Shown piece after piece: positions 16,119 to 24,087 of a DNA stretch of 43,649 nucleotides (positions are counted from its first letter, which is position 1; every line of letters starts with the position of its first letter). The translations under genes were made by a program, and so were the position numbers. The notes under the pieces were generated by a model. That model saw only the letters and a program-made list of their open reading frames with translations. It ran no database searches and was not told where the DNA came from. Source of the stretch: Chryseobacterium sp. CH21 (GTDB taxonomy: Bacteria > Bacteroidota > Bacteroidia > Flavobacteriales > Weeksellaceae); the NCBI RefSeq assembly GCF_004119445.1, contig NZ_QICI01000020.1:1-43649 (forward strand). The letters run 5' to 3'.

Positions 16119-17897
16119 ATGACGATCAAGAGATTATTCGATATACCGCACTATGCTTTAGAAAAATATCCTAAAACGGATATGTTTGTTACCAAGTATC
16201 AGGGTGAGTGGAAAAAAACTTCTACCCAGGAGTTTATTAATGAGGGAAATAAGATATCCAGAGGATTGCTGAAGCTAGGTATAAAACCTGGTGACAAAAT
16301 CGCTTTGATTACCACTAATTCCCGTACTGAATGGGCTATTATGGATTTCGGACTTTCTCAAATCGGAGTTGTTTCCGTACCGGTTTATCCTAGTATTTCT
16401 CCTGAAGATTATGAATTCATCTTCAATAATGCTGAAATTCAGTACTGTTTTGTTTCTGATAAAGAACTTTTGAATAAAGTAATGAAAGTAAAACATAATA
16501 TTCCAAGCTTACAGGGTATTTTTACTTTTGATAATATCAGCGGCGCTGCCAACTGGAGAGAAATCCTGGACCTGGGTAAAGATGAATCTACACAAATTGA
16601 AGTGGATGATCTTTCCAATGCGATCAATACGGAAGATCTTGCTACTATTATCTATACTTCCGGAACTACCGGAAGACCTAAAGGGGTAATGCTTACGCAT
16701 AATAATATAGTATCTAACATATTAGGAGCTATTCCAAGGATTCCCAAAAAGAGAGGTTTCGATTATAAAGATGCAAGAGCCTTAAGCTTCCTTCCTATCT
16801 GCCATATCTTCGAAAGAATGCTGTTTTATCTTTATCAATACAACGGTTTTTCTCTTTATTTCGCTGAAAGCATTGAGAAAATGGGTGAAAACGTAAAAGA
16901 AGTGAAGCCGCATTACATGACTGTTGTACCTAGATTGGTAGAAAAAGTATATGATAAAATCTACAATACAGGGTCTTCAGCCGGAGGATTAAAATCAAAA
17001 ATCTTCTTCTGGGCTTTGAACTTAATCAGTAAAAAGAAAGTAATCTCCAAGCCATCCGGACTTCAGGAAATGATTGCTGATAAATTGGTGTTTTCTAAAT
17101 GGAGAGAAGGTTTAGGTGGTGAAATCGTAACGTTGGTTTCAGGATCTGCAGCATTGTCTACAAGGCTTAACCTGATGTTCCAAAATGCTGGTATTCCTAT
17201 TTTGGAAGGCTATGGTTTAACAGAAACATCCCCTGTAATTTCTGTAAACAGCTTTGATAAAATGAAAGTGGGAACCGTAGGTATTCCATTGGATAATTTA
17301 AAGGTTAAAATTCAGGAAGACGGTGAAATTACGGTAAAAGGCCCGTCCGTATTCAAAGGGTATTTCCAGAATGAAGAAATGACGAAAGAAGCCTTTACAG
17401 AGGACGGATTCTTCAAAACAGGAGATATTGGCCATATCGACAGCGATGGATTTTTACAGATTACTGACCGTAAGAAAGAAATGTTCAAGACATCCGGTGG
17501 AAAATATATTGCTCCTCAGACCATTGAAAATTTAGCGAAAGCTTCCAAATTCATTGAGCAGGTGATGGTGGTAGGTGATGGTGAAAAAATGCCATGTGCT
17601 ATGGTACAGCCAGATTTTGAATTTGCTAAAAACTGGGCTTTAAGAAACAATCTGAATATTGGTTCTACACCGGAAGAGATTGCAAAAAGTTCTGAACTGA
17701 AGCAAAGAATTGAAAAAGAGATAGAAGGCATCAACGAACATCTTGGAAACTGGGAGAAAATCAAAAAAATTGAGCTTACTCCTGAAGTTTGGAGCATTGA
17801 AAGCGGATTGCTTACTCCAACCTTAAAACTGAAAAGAAAAGCGGTAAAAGAGAAGTTTATTGCTTTGTACAATAAGATGTATGATCATCAGGATTAA
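16119..17897 (+). CDS. Long-chain fatty acid--CoA ligase (AMP-forming)
   Basis: A 592-residue adenylate-forming enzyme that activates fatty acids to acyl-CoA, with AMP and pyrophosphate released. The P-loop-like AMP motif IIYTSGTTGRPKGVMLTH is at about 179-196. The fatty acyl region includes PICHIFERML and HYMTVVPRLVEKVYD. The adenine-binding GYGLTETSPV, the DGFFKTGDIGH hinge and DRKKEMFKTSGGKY with the catalytic lysine segment all follow. Length (about 590) and the long insertion match the FadD15-like bacterial LC-FACS group. It ends at a strong terminator and is transcribed away from the acyl-CoA dehydrogenase. Confidence 0.92.
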   Translation: MTIKRLFDIPHYALEKYPKTDMFVTKYQGEWKKTSTQEFINEGNKISRGLLKLGIKPGDKIALITTNSRTEWAIMDFGLSQIGVVSVPVYPSISPEDYEFIFNNAEIQYCFVSDKELLNKVMKVKHNIPSLQGIFTFDNISGAANWREILDLGKDESTQIEVDDLSNAINTEDLATIIYTSGTTGRPKGVMLTHNNIVSNILGAIPRIPKKRGFDYKDARALSFLPICHIFERMLFYLYQYNGFSLYFAESIEKMGENVKEVKPHYMTVVPRLVEKVYDKIYNTGSSAGGLKSKIFFWALNLISKKKVISKPSGLQEMIADKLVFSKWREGLGGEIVTLVSGSAALSTRLNLMFQNAGIPILEGYGLTETSPVISVNSFDKMKVGTVGIPLDNLKVKIQEDGEITVKGPSVFKGYFQNEEMTKEAFTEDGFFKTGDIGHIDSDGFLQITDRKKEMFKTSGGKYIAPQTIENLAKASKFIEQVMVVGDGEKMPCAMVQPDFEFAKNWALRNNLNIGSTPEEIAKSSELKQRIEKEIEGINEHLGNWEKIKKIELTPEVWSIESGLLTPTLKLKRKAVKEKFIALYNKMYDHQD

Positions 17898-17909
17898 AAA
17901 AATAATATC

Positions 17910-17937
17910 AACCGCTTCATTTTGAAGCGGTTTTTTA
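17910..17937 (+). terminator. Intrinsic terminator of the acyl-CoA ligase gene
   Basis: A 10-bp perfect stem (AACCGCTTCA / TGAAGCGGTT) with a 3-base loop and a T6 tract, 12 bases after the stop. Confidence 0.9.
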
Positions 17938-17980
17938 TAGATTTTGGCTAAAGTCATAGGAATATTTATTTTGATAAACG

Positions 17981-18320
17981 AACGGGCTAAAGCCCCTTCC
18001 TATTGATGACTTCTATTGGTTCTCCCAATCGTAATAATTAACTCCAACCTTGTCATTCCGTAGGAATCTTTACGTATTCTTTTAATAAGGCATAGATTCC
18101 TACGTAATGACAAGGACACCGTAAAAAATGACATTATGCTAAAAGATCAAACGGGCTTTAGCCCGTTTCTATTGAGTATTCCCCCATGGCTATTTCAACC
18201 GTTATGATTAACGCCACCTATGTCATTCCGTAGGAATCCATACCTTATTAAAAGCATGTGTAGAGATTCCTGCGGAATGACAAGTACACCGTAAAATGAC
18301 ATCATGCTAGAAGATTAAAC
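17981..18320. repeat. Two tandem ~170-bp REP/MITE-like units
   Basis: This fills most of the 494-base gap between the acyl-CoA ligase terminator and the next gene. Each unit has a GGGCTAAAGCCC/GGGCTTTAGCCC palindrome, a CTATTG-to-ATTAAC spacer, then a long inverted repeat. The inverted repeat has left arm TGTCATTCCGTAGGAATC (18051-18068 and 18221-18238) and right arm GATTCCTACGTAATGACA or GATTCCTGCGGAATGACA (18095-18112 and 18265-18282), with a 26-base loop. The unit ends with ACACCGTAAAA-TGACAT-ATGCTA. The long repeat recurs at exactly 170 bp and the palindrome at 169 bp. There is no ORF, so it is a non-coding repeat probably mobilised in trans or expanded by duplication. Confidence 0.85.
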
Positions 18321-18342
18321 ATATTTTATTGCTTATACAAAA

Positions 18343-18371
18343 AAAGCTGTCTCATTTCTGAAACAGCTTTT
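18343..18371 (-). terminator. Intrinsic terminator of the Nif3 / zinc-ribbon-family operon
   Basis: The minus strand reads AAAAGCTGTTTCA, a short loop, TGAGACAGCTTTT and then a T7 run. It is 20 bases past the stop at 18392. Confidence 0.8.
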
Positions 18372-18391
18372 GTATATTGTAAAACCAGTAA

Positions 18392-19168
18392 TTAGAATTT
18401 AATTACAGATTTCATCCTTTCGTTTTCTTCCATTACCAACTCGTCATCTACAAGAATTTTTCCCGAGTGTTCATCAATAATGATTTTCTTTCTCTGAGCA
18501 ATTTCCATTTGCTTTTGAGGAGGAATAGTAAAGAAAGATCCTTTTGGAGCTCCTCTTTCTAATCCTACTACTGCAAGACCGTTGATAGAGTTTGTTCTGA
18601 TTCTGTTATAAGAAGCCAGCAATCTCTCGTCAATTTTACCTGCATATTCTTTAGATTGTTCGATCAGGTATTCTTCCTCTTTCTGAGTTTCAGAGATCAA
18701 ACCGTCCAATTCTTCTTTCTTGAATTTAAGGTGGTTTTTCAAATCGTCGATCTTTGAAGTAAGTTCACCTAAAGTTTCGTTTTTGTGAGCAATTTTAGCT
18801 CCGAATTCTTTAATTCTTTTTTCAGCAAGCTGAATTTCCAGATCCTGGAATTCCATTTCTTTTCCTAATGCTTCAAACTCTTTGTTGTTTCTTACATTAT
18901 CCTGCTGAGATTTGTATTTCTCAATTAAAGTTTTAGCATGGTTAATAACTTCATGCTTCGTTTTAATCTGATCGTCCTGATCTTTGATATCAGCATGAAA
19001 TTTTTCAGCTCTTTTTTCAAGTCCTTCAATCTCAATTTCAAGATCTTCAACTTCAATTGGCAATTCTCCTCTAGTATTTCGGATTTCATCCAATCTTGAA
19101 TCAATGATCTGTAAATCGTATAAAGCTCTTAATTTTTCTTCAACTGAAATATCGTTGGTTTTTGCCAT
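18392..19168 (-). CDS. C4 zinc-ribbon (DUF164) family coiled-coil protein lacking all four cysteines
   Basis: A 258-residue protein. Residues about 7-185 are a long charged coiled coil (heptads throughout), as in the DUF164/CdsZ-type family, whose members have been linked to nucleic-acid binding and stalled-growth regulation. The C-terminal domain keeps the family frame (AVVGLERGAP, then FFTIPPQKQMEIAQRKKIII and GKILVDDEL). However, the two CxxC zinc knuckles are replaced: residues 208-211 read P-K-G-S and 232-235 read D-E-H-S. No cysteine occurs in the protein, so it cannot bind zinc in the usual way. The gene is 2 bases after the Nif3 gene, and this pairing is typical. The exact cellular role is unknown. 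Confidence 0.85.
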   Translation of the reverse strand: MAKTNDISVEEKLRALYDLQIIDSRLDEIRNTRGELPIEVEDLEIEIEGLEKRAEKFHADIKDQDDQIKTKHEVINHAKTLIEKYKSQQDNVRNNKEFEALGKEMEFQDLEIQLAEKRIKEFGAKIAHKNETLGELTSKIDDLKNHLKFKKEELDGLISETQKEEEYLIEQSKEYAGKIDERLLASYNRIRTNSINGLAVVGLERGAPKGSFFTIPPQKQMEIAQRKKIIIDEHSGKILVDDELVMEENERMKSVIKF

Positions 19169-19170
19169 AT

Positions 19171-20268
19171 TTAAATGAAATAATTTACTGGGTTTGTTTT
19201 TTCAATAGATTTTGAAATTGCAAATGTACTAAATTTTTGTGACAAAATTTCAAATAATTGTTGGGCAACAAATTGTTCAGACTCATAGTGTCCTATATCA
19301 CAGATCAGCATTTTAGACTCTGCTAAAAAATAGTCATGATATTTAAGGTCTCCGGTAAGATAAGCATCACACTTCTTAGCTGCTGCAGATCGTATACCAC
19401 TGGCTCCGGAACCTCCAAGCACCCCTACTCTTTTGATTTTTTTATTGTTGAAAGACGAATGTTTTATCACTTCCAAATTAAATTTTTCTTTTACAAACCC
19501 AAGGAAATCCTTTTCATCCATTTCCTCTTCCAGATCTCCATACATTCCCAACCCTACATGATGGTTTTTATTATCCAGACTATAAATCTGATGAGCCACT
19601 TCTTCATAAGGGTGTGCAGCTTTCATAGCGCCTACAATCTGCCCTTGTTTAAAGCCTTCAAAAATTACAGAAATCATGTCTTCATCTGCATTTTCACGGG
19701 TTCCCTGCTGACCTGAGAAAGGATTTGAGCCTTCTACCGGTCGGAATGTTCCATTTCCGTTCACTGTAAAGCTGCATTCGTCATAAAATCCTATACTTCC
19801 GGCTCCGGCTGAGAACATGGCTTCTTTTACTTTTTCTGAGTATTCTTTCGGAACAAAAACTGTAAGTTGTTTTAGATTATTTTCTTTCGGCTGAAGAATT
19901 TTCATATTCTTTAATCCCAGTTGGCTGCAAATCCCATGATTCACTCCAAAGAAGTCATTATCAAATGCGGTATGAATGGCATAAATGGCAACTTTATTTT
20001 CAATAGCCTTTAAAACCGCTCTTTCTACATAGTTTTTTCCTGTTAAAGATTTTAGCCCGGAAAATATAATGGGATGAAAGCATACAATCAGATTACAGTT
20101 TCTCTCAACAGCCTCATCTACTACATTCTCCAAAGCATCATGGCAGACCAGAATACCGGATACATCACGGTCATAAACGCCACACAACAATCCTACATTA
20201 TCAAAATCTTCAGCTTGTCTGATACTGATTTCTTCTTCAATCTTTGCTATTACAGTTTTTAGCTTCAT
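19171..20268 (-). CDS. Nif3-like dinuclear metal centre hexameric protein
   Basis: A 365-residue protein of the Nif3/YbgI (GTP cyclohydrolase I type 2 homologue) family, forming toroidal hexamers with a two-metal site per subunit. Metal-binding blocks are visible: FHPIIFSGLKSLTG (early His), HTAFDNDFFGVN, and late LTGDLKYHDYF and DIGHYESEQF. The GVLGGSGASG turn lies between them. The ~100-residue insert (about 120-230) with GSIGFYDECSF and HPYEEVAHQIY is the PII-like domain seen in longer family members. Biochemical role is unsettled. It heads a two-gene operon with the zinc-ribbon-family gene. Confidence 0.92.
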   Translation of the reverse strand: MKLKTVIAKIEEEISIRQAEDFDNVGLLCGVYDRDVSGILVCHDALENVVDEAVERNCNLIVCFHPIIFSGLKSLTGKNYVERAVLKAIENKVAIYAIHTAFDNDFFGVNHGICSQLGLKNMKILQPKENNLKQLTVFVPKEYSEKVKEAMFSAGAGSIGFYDECSFTVNGNGTFRPVEGSNPFSGQQGTRENADEDMISVIFEGFKQGQIVGAMKAAHPYEEVAHQIYSLDNKNHHVGLGMYGDLEEEMDEKDFLGFVKEKFNLEVIKHSSFNNKKIKRVGVLGGSGASGIRSAAAKKCDAYLTGDLKYHDYFLAESKMLICDIGHYESEQFVAQQLFEILSQKFSTFAISKSIEKTNPVNYFI

Positions 20269-20291
20269 TAATATATATTTTACCGTTACAG

Positions 20292-20299
20292 CGAAGATA
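20292..20299 (-). promoter_or_regulatory. Possible -7 element of the Nif3 operon
   Basis: The minus strand reads TATCTTCG, one mismatch from TAnnTTTG, 24 bases before the ATG at 20268. The identical octamer precedes the Lrp gene. Confidence 0.3.
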
Positions 20300-20416
20300 T
20301 TAATTTTACTAAAATTCTAAAGAATATTTTAATAGTTGTACAATTCTTTTAACAGTCATATATTTACCTTATACTTTAAAAAACCGCTAACTTCAGCTTA
20401 AAACAATCCTCTACAA

Positions 20417-21244
20417 ATGGAAAGAGAACACAATCTTATTCCTGAAGACTCCCTTTGGAAAAGATTCCTTTACCGAATAATTTACCGTTCCGATACAAGA
20501 CTCGGAAAACTTTTCGATATTATCTTATTATCGTTAATTCTCGCAAGTACTGCTATCATCATGATGGAAAGCGTACCTCAGCTTGATAAAAGGTTTCATT
20601 ATACCTTCCTGATTCTTGAATGGGTAATTTCTATTTTCTTTACGGCGGAGTATTCTATGCGGATCGCAGTGGTAAAAAACAAAAGAAACTATATTTTCAG
20701 CTTTTTCGGGGTTATAGACTTTCTTGCTTTGGTTCCTTTCTTCCTCAGCTTTTTCTTCCCTATCACTAAGTATTTCCTGATTTTCAGAATGCTGAGAATG
20801 TTGAGAATCTTCAGAATTTTCAATTTGCTGGATTTTATGAACGATGGTTATCTTATTGTAAGGGCTTTGAAAAACAGTTCAAGAAAAATTTATATTTTCC
20901 TTCTGTTCCTGATTATTTTCTCGGTTATTGTAGGGTCACTGATGTTTATGGTGGAAGGCGGGAGACCTGGTTTTGAGACAATACCTCAATCTATCTATTG
21001 GGCGGTAGTTACTGTAACCACCGTAGGATATGGTGATGTATCCCCCATTACGCCTTTAGGAAAATTTTTTGCTGTTGTTTTGATGCTTGCCGGTTACTCC
21101 ATTATTGCGGTTCCTACAGGTATTGTAACTGCAGAAATGAGAAATAAGAGACAAAACATGGAATTAGTATGTGAACGCTGTGGGAATGATGATATTGATG
21201 ACGATGCAAGGTACTGCAAGAAATGTGGCAAGAAATTAGCTTAA
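20417..21244 (+). CDS. Voltage-gated-type potassium channel with C-terminal zinc ribbon
   Basis: A 275-residue six-helix ion channel. The selectivity filter TVTTVGYGD has its GYG at residues 204-206, between the last two membrane helices. An S4-like helix with arginine every third residue (FRMLRMLRIFRIF) lies at about 125-140, so voltage sensing is plausible. The pore helix motif (IPQSIYWAVVTV) and the final inner helix (FFAVVLMLAGYSIIAVP) follow. The last 25 residues carry Cys252-x2-Cys255-x11-Cys267-x2-Cys270, a compact zinc ribbon that would lie in the cytoplasm. Potassium selectivity follows from the GYGD filter. It is transcribed divergently from the Nif3 operon. Confidence 0.92.
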   Translation: MEREHNLIPEDSLWKRFLYRIIYRSDTRLGKLFDIILLSLILASTAIIMMESVPQLDKRFHYTFLILEWVISIFFTAEYSMRIAVVKNKRNYIFSFFGVIDFLALVPFFLSFFFPITKYFLIFRMLRMLRIFRIFNLLDFMNDGYLIVRALKNSSRKIYIFLLFLIIFSVIVGSLMFMVEGGRPGFETIPQSIYWAVVTVTTVGYGDVSPITPLGKFFAVVLMLAGYSIIAVPTGIVTAEMRNKRQNMELVCERCGNDDIDDDARYCKKCGKKLA

Positions 21245-21287
21245 TATTGGGTATAAATAAAATTTATTCACCAAATACCTCAAAATC

Positions 21288-21446
21288 ATGGAACCACAAA
21301 AGAAAAACAGACCCAATAATTTAGTGATTATTCTTTTTGCACTCATCGTACTGATGATCATTGTTTATTTCATATTAGCAATGTTCTTCCCTACAGTTTT
21401 TGACCTCATGAACAAAGGAGAAATACAGCCGGTACCCAATAAATAA
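21288..21446 (+). CDS. Tiny single-pass membrane protein (52 residues)
   Basis: An ATG frame of 53 codons begins 43 bases after the potassium channel stop and ends just before a terminator. The product starts with a polar MEPQKKNRPNN head, then has a strong membrane helix (about 12-34, LVIILFALIVLMIIVYFILA) and a short polar tail (DLMNKGEIQPVPNK). I do not recognise it. The clean head-helix-tail layout and its location between the channel and the terminator support a real gene; a role as a small channel subunit would be speculation. Confidence 0.5.
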   Translation: MEPQKKNRPNNLVIILFALIVLMIIVYFILAMFFPTVFDLMNKGEIQPVPNK

Positions 21447-21462
21447 TAGTCATATGATAAAA

Positions 21463-21500
21463 TAAAAAAGATAAGCAACATAATATCGCTCATCTTTTTT
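21463..21500 (+). terminator. Terminator after the potassium channel / small membrane protein
   Basis: An imperfect stem (AAAAAAGATAAGC against GCTCATCTTTTTT, one mismatch) with a T6 run at its 3' side, 17 bases after the small ORF. Confidence 0.6.
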
Positions 21501-21542
21501 GATATCTTAACATTCAAAGTAAATACTTGTTTTAATAAAAAA

Positions 21543-21564
21543 GACGGATCATCAATGACCCGTC
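21543..21564 (-). terminator. Intrinsic terminator of the 775-residue T9SS protein gene
   Basis: Minus-strand stem GACGGGTCAT / ATGATCCGTC with one mismatch and a short loop, followed by CTTTTTTA, 25 bases after the stop at 21589. Confidence 0.7.
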
Positions 21565-21588
21565 TCTTTCTTTTATTTAAATGATAAA

Positions 21589-23916
21589 TTATTTCTTAAT
21601 GGCTTTGATAGTCTGTTTAGAACCATCTTTCATTTCTAAAGTCACCAAATAAACACCCTGCATCAAATCTCTTAAATGGATCACAGACTCAGGATTTGCA
21701 ATAGTTTTCACTAATCTTCCTGAAACGTCTGTTATTGAGACATTTTTAACGTTTTTAACATCAGAAATATTCAATACCTCCGTAAATGGATTAGGATATA
21801 CTTTGATACCGCTCTTCGTTGCAGAAACTTCAGATACTGCCAAGTTTGCATTGTTAACACTAATATCATCAACATACAGATTGTCTTGATCCGCATCTGA
21901 ATAAGCATTAAATCCAAAGTAGTACACTCCCGTTGTAGGAACTGTAAAGGTGATAGATTCTGTATGTGCCACAGCATCATTGATTGCTGGATAATCTGCT
22001 ACTGAATTAGTCATAGCGGATGCAACTGGTGAAGTTCCGTAAGCTACTTTTAATTTTTCCTCATAAGTAGTGGAATTATTTCCATACTTGTAACTGATTG
22101 TATACTGTACTCCCGCTGTAAGGTTCAACCCTTGAGTAAAGAACCATGCATTAGCAGGGTTAAAAGAATTATAATGGTATCTCAGCACATTGGTAGTAAA
22201 CCCTTGGCTATCAGAAGGCGGGTTCACCGTTCCCCAATTATTCCCAGATCCTGCATTTACAGCTGCTGTACAACCAGGAAGATCCGGTGTAGAAACATTT
22301 TCAAAGTCAACAGTATAAGGTAAAGCAGCACTTGTACAAAGAGTGGTAAACGTAGTATTAGTACTCCACGCACTTGTGCTGGAAGCACTACACGATGATC
22401 TCACCCAAACATAATAAGTAGTTGCAGATGCTAAACTAGGAATATTATAGGTAGTAGCCGTAACTCCTGTAAAATTAGGTGTACTTGTTGCTGTAGGAGC
22501 TGTATTGGTTGTACTGTAATAAATATCATATCCGTTTGCCGGTACTGGAGTAGCAGCTGTCCATGAAACCGTAGCTCCACTTGCCGTAACATTGGAAGTT
22601 GCTACAGCTGTAGGCTCGCTACAAGAAGGGGCTACATCTATATTAATATCATCAACGTATAATTGATTCATATTGGCATCAGAATATGCCTGGAATCCAA
22701 AATAATATACTCCTGTAGTAGATGGCGTAAAGTTCACAAAAGCACTTGTTGCCGTACTTGTAACAACACTTGGATGATCTGCTAAAGTATTGGTCATTCC
22801 TGCACCTGTCGCTGAAGTTCCATAGGCCACTTTTAATTTTTCTTCATATACAAATCCTTCCGCATTAGCATATTTATATTTAATTCTGTACGCAACACCT
22901 GCAGTAAGGTTAATCCCATTAGTGAAGAACCATGTATTGGCGTTATTTGCATAATCATATGAATACTGAAGAACGTTACCTGTAAATCCTTGAGCATCCA
23001 GATCACCGGTTTTCCACATATTTCCGGAGCCATCATTGACTGCTGAAGTACATGTTGGAAGACTAGGAGTTGTTACGCTTTCAAAATCCAATGCATAGGG
23101 TACCCCTACTGAAACGCAAGATGTCATAAATGTTGCTGCCGGAGACCATGCACTCTTATCTGTTGTACTGCATGCAGAGCGTACCCATACATAATAGGTA
23201 GTAGCTGGGGTAAGTGTAGAAGGTAAATTGGCTGTAAGTGTAGTACTTGTTCCGGACACTACTGCTGTTGGCGCAGGGTAAGTACTTGAAGTTGAATAAT
23301 AGTATTCATAGCCACTAGCCGGAGCAGAAGCCGGAGCCGTCCATGAAATCTGAGCTGTATTGGTAGTAATTCCAGACACCATTAAAGCAGTTGGAGCAAA
23401 ACAGGTTGGAACCGCCCCAATTACTACTGTATAATCATGAGCTTCTCCATATCCGTCAACATTACAAGGAATAGGCTCACTGGAGAATCGGTCTCCTACC
23501 CTCATTCTATAGGTACCCGGAGTAACTGTCGCAGGGATCGTTATTTGTCCGGCAGTAATATTGGCACCCCCTACGAAATCACTGCTTGCAGAAGCTACGA
23601 GTTCTGGTGCAGTATCATCAAAAGTTCCGTCATTATTAAAATCGATCCAAATGCGTATATTCTGATCACTATAATCATGTTTGACAGTAAAATCATAGTT
23701 TAACCCTGCACTCATGTTAATAGTCATAGATGTATAATCTCCATACGCACCAGCAGAACAGCCTGTATTCTGATGGTCAAGTCCAGCACCTGGAATTTTA
23801 AAAGTATCAATTACATCTCCTCCACTACACCCACTAGCAAATTCGGGCGTACAATAAGTTTGCGCGGAGGATAAAAAGCCAGTCATTAAGAAACCAACGA
23901 GTAAAATATTTTTCAT
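21589..23916 (-). CDS. Secreted adhesin-like protein, GEVED and repeated FN3/jelly-roll modules, T9SS type A sorting domain
   Basis: A 775-residue protein. The signal peptide spans about 1-19 (cut near SSAQ-TYC). A GEVED domain lies at about 80-165, with IRIWIDFNNDGTFDD, GTYRMRVGDRF and the name-giving GYGEAHDYTV. Two tandem copies follow of a ~260-residue cassette: a fibronectin type III domain (start about 172 and 432; NGYDIYYSTT, YYVWVRSSC) plus a jelly-roll domain (start about 270 and 530; LDFESVTTPSLP, GVYYFGFQAYSDAN, LYVDDI). The last ~70 residues are a type A sorting domain (KVYPNPF, then ISDVSGR-type, then GVYLV). It is secreted across the outer membrane by T9SS and probably held on the surface; its ligand is unknown. 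The closest relative here is the next gene upstream on the same strand. Confidence 0.88.
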   Translation of the reverse strand: MKNILLVGFLMTGFLSSAQTYCTPEFASGCSGGDVIDTFKIPGAGLDHQNTGCSAGAYGDYTSMTINMSAGLNYDFTVKHDYSDQNIRIWIDFNNDGTFDDTAPELVASASSDFVGGANITAGQITIPATVTPGTYRMRVGDRFSSEPIPCNVDGYGEAHDYTVVIGAVPTCFAPTALMVSGITTNTAQISWTAPASAPASGYEYYYSTSSTYPAPTAVVSGTSTTLTANLPSTLTPATTYYVWVRSACSTTDKSAWSPAATFMTSCVSVGVPYALDFESVTTPSLPTCTSAVNDGSGNMWKTGDLDAQGFTGNVLQYSYDYANNANTWFFTNGINLTAGVAYRIKYKYANAEGFVYEEKLKVAYGTSATGAGMTNTLADHPSVVTSTATSAFVNFTPSTTGVYYFGFQAYSDANMNQLYVDDINIDVAPSCSEPTAVATSNVTASGATVSWTAATPVPANGYDIYYSTTNTAPTATSTPNFTGVTATTYNIPSLASATTYYVWVRSSCSASSTSAWSTNTTFTTLCTSAALPYTVDFENVSTPDLPGCTAAVNAGSGNNWGTVNPPSDSQGFTTNVLRYHYNSFNPANAWFFTQGLNLTAGVQYTISYKYGNNSTTYEEKLKVAYGTSPVASAMTNSVADYPAINDAVAHTESITFTVPTTGVYYFGFNAYSDADQDNLYVDDISVNNANLAVSEVSATKSGIKVYPNPFTEVLNISDVKNVKNVSITDVSGRLVKTIANPESVIHLRDLMQGVYLVTLEMKDGSKQTIKAIKK

Positions 23917-23936
23917 ATAAGATATTATTAGTTAAT

Positions 23937-23944
23937 CAAATCTA
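23937..23944 (-). promoter_or_regulatory. -7 promoter element of the 775-residue T9SS protein gene
   Basis: The minus strand reads TAGATTTG (TAnnTTTG), 20 bases before the ATG at 23916, with TTTG 15 bases further upstream as possible -33. Confidence 0.55.
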
Positions 23945-24036
23945 GTTAAAAATCATTAACAAAAAAAATACTTTTATCACAATATCACAACGTAATAATC
24001 TTTTCTTTTAATAATAGATAATTTTTACTACAAAAA

Positions 24037-24063
24037 AGAGACTGCTCAGTTTGAGCAGTCTCT
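24037..24063 (-). terminator. Intrinsic terminator of the 1177-residue T9SS protein gene
   Basis: A 12-bp perfect stem (AGAGACTGCTCA / TGAGCAGTCTCT) with loop GTT. On the minus strand it is followed by a T6 run, 25 bases after the stop at 24088. Confidence 0.85.
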
Positions 24064-24087
24064 CTTTTCTATTTTTAAAAGATTTTT

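Noticed and set aside
17981..18320. CRISPR-like array from evenly spaced repeats.
   Set aside because: Only two units of 170 bp with internal dyads and similar, not unique, spacers. There are no cas genes.
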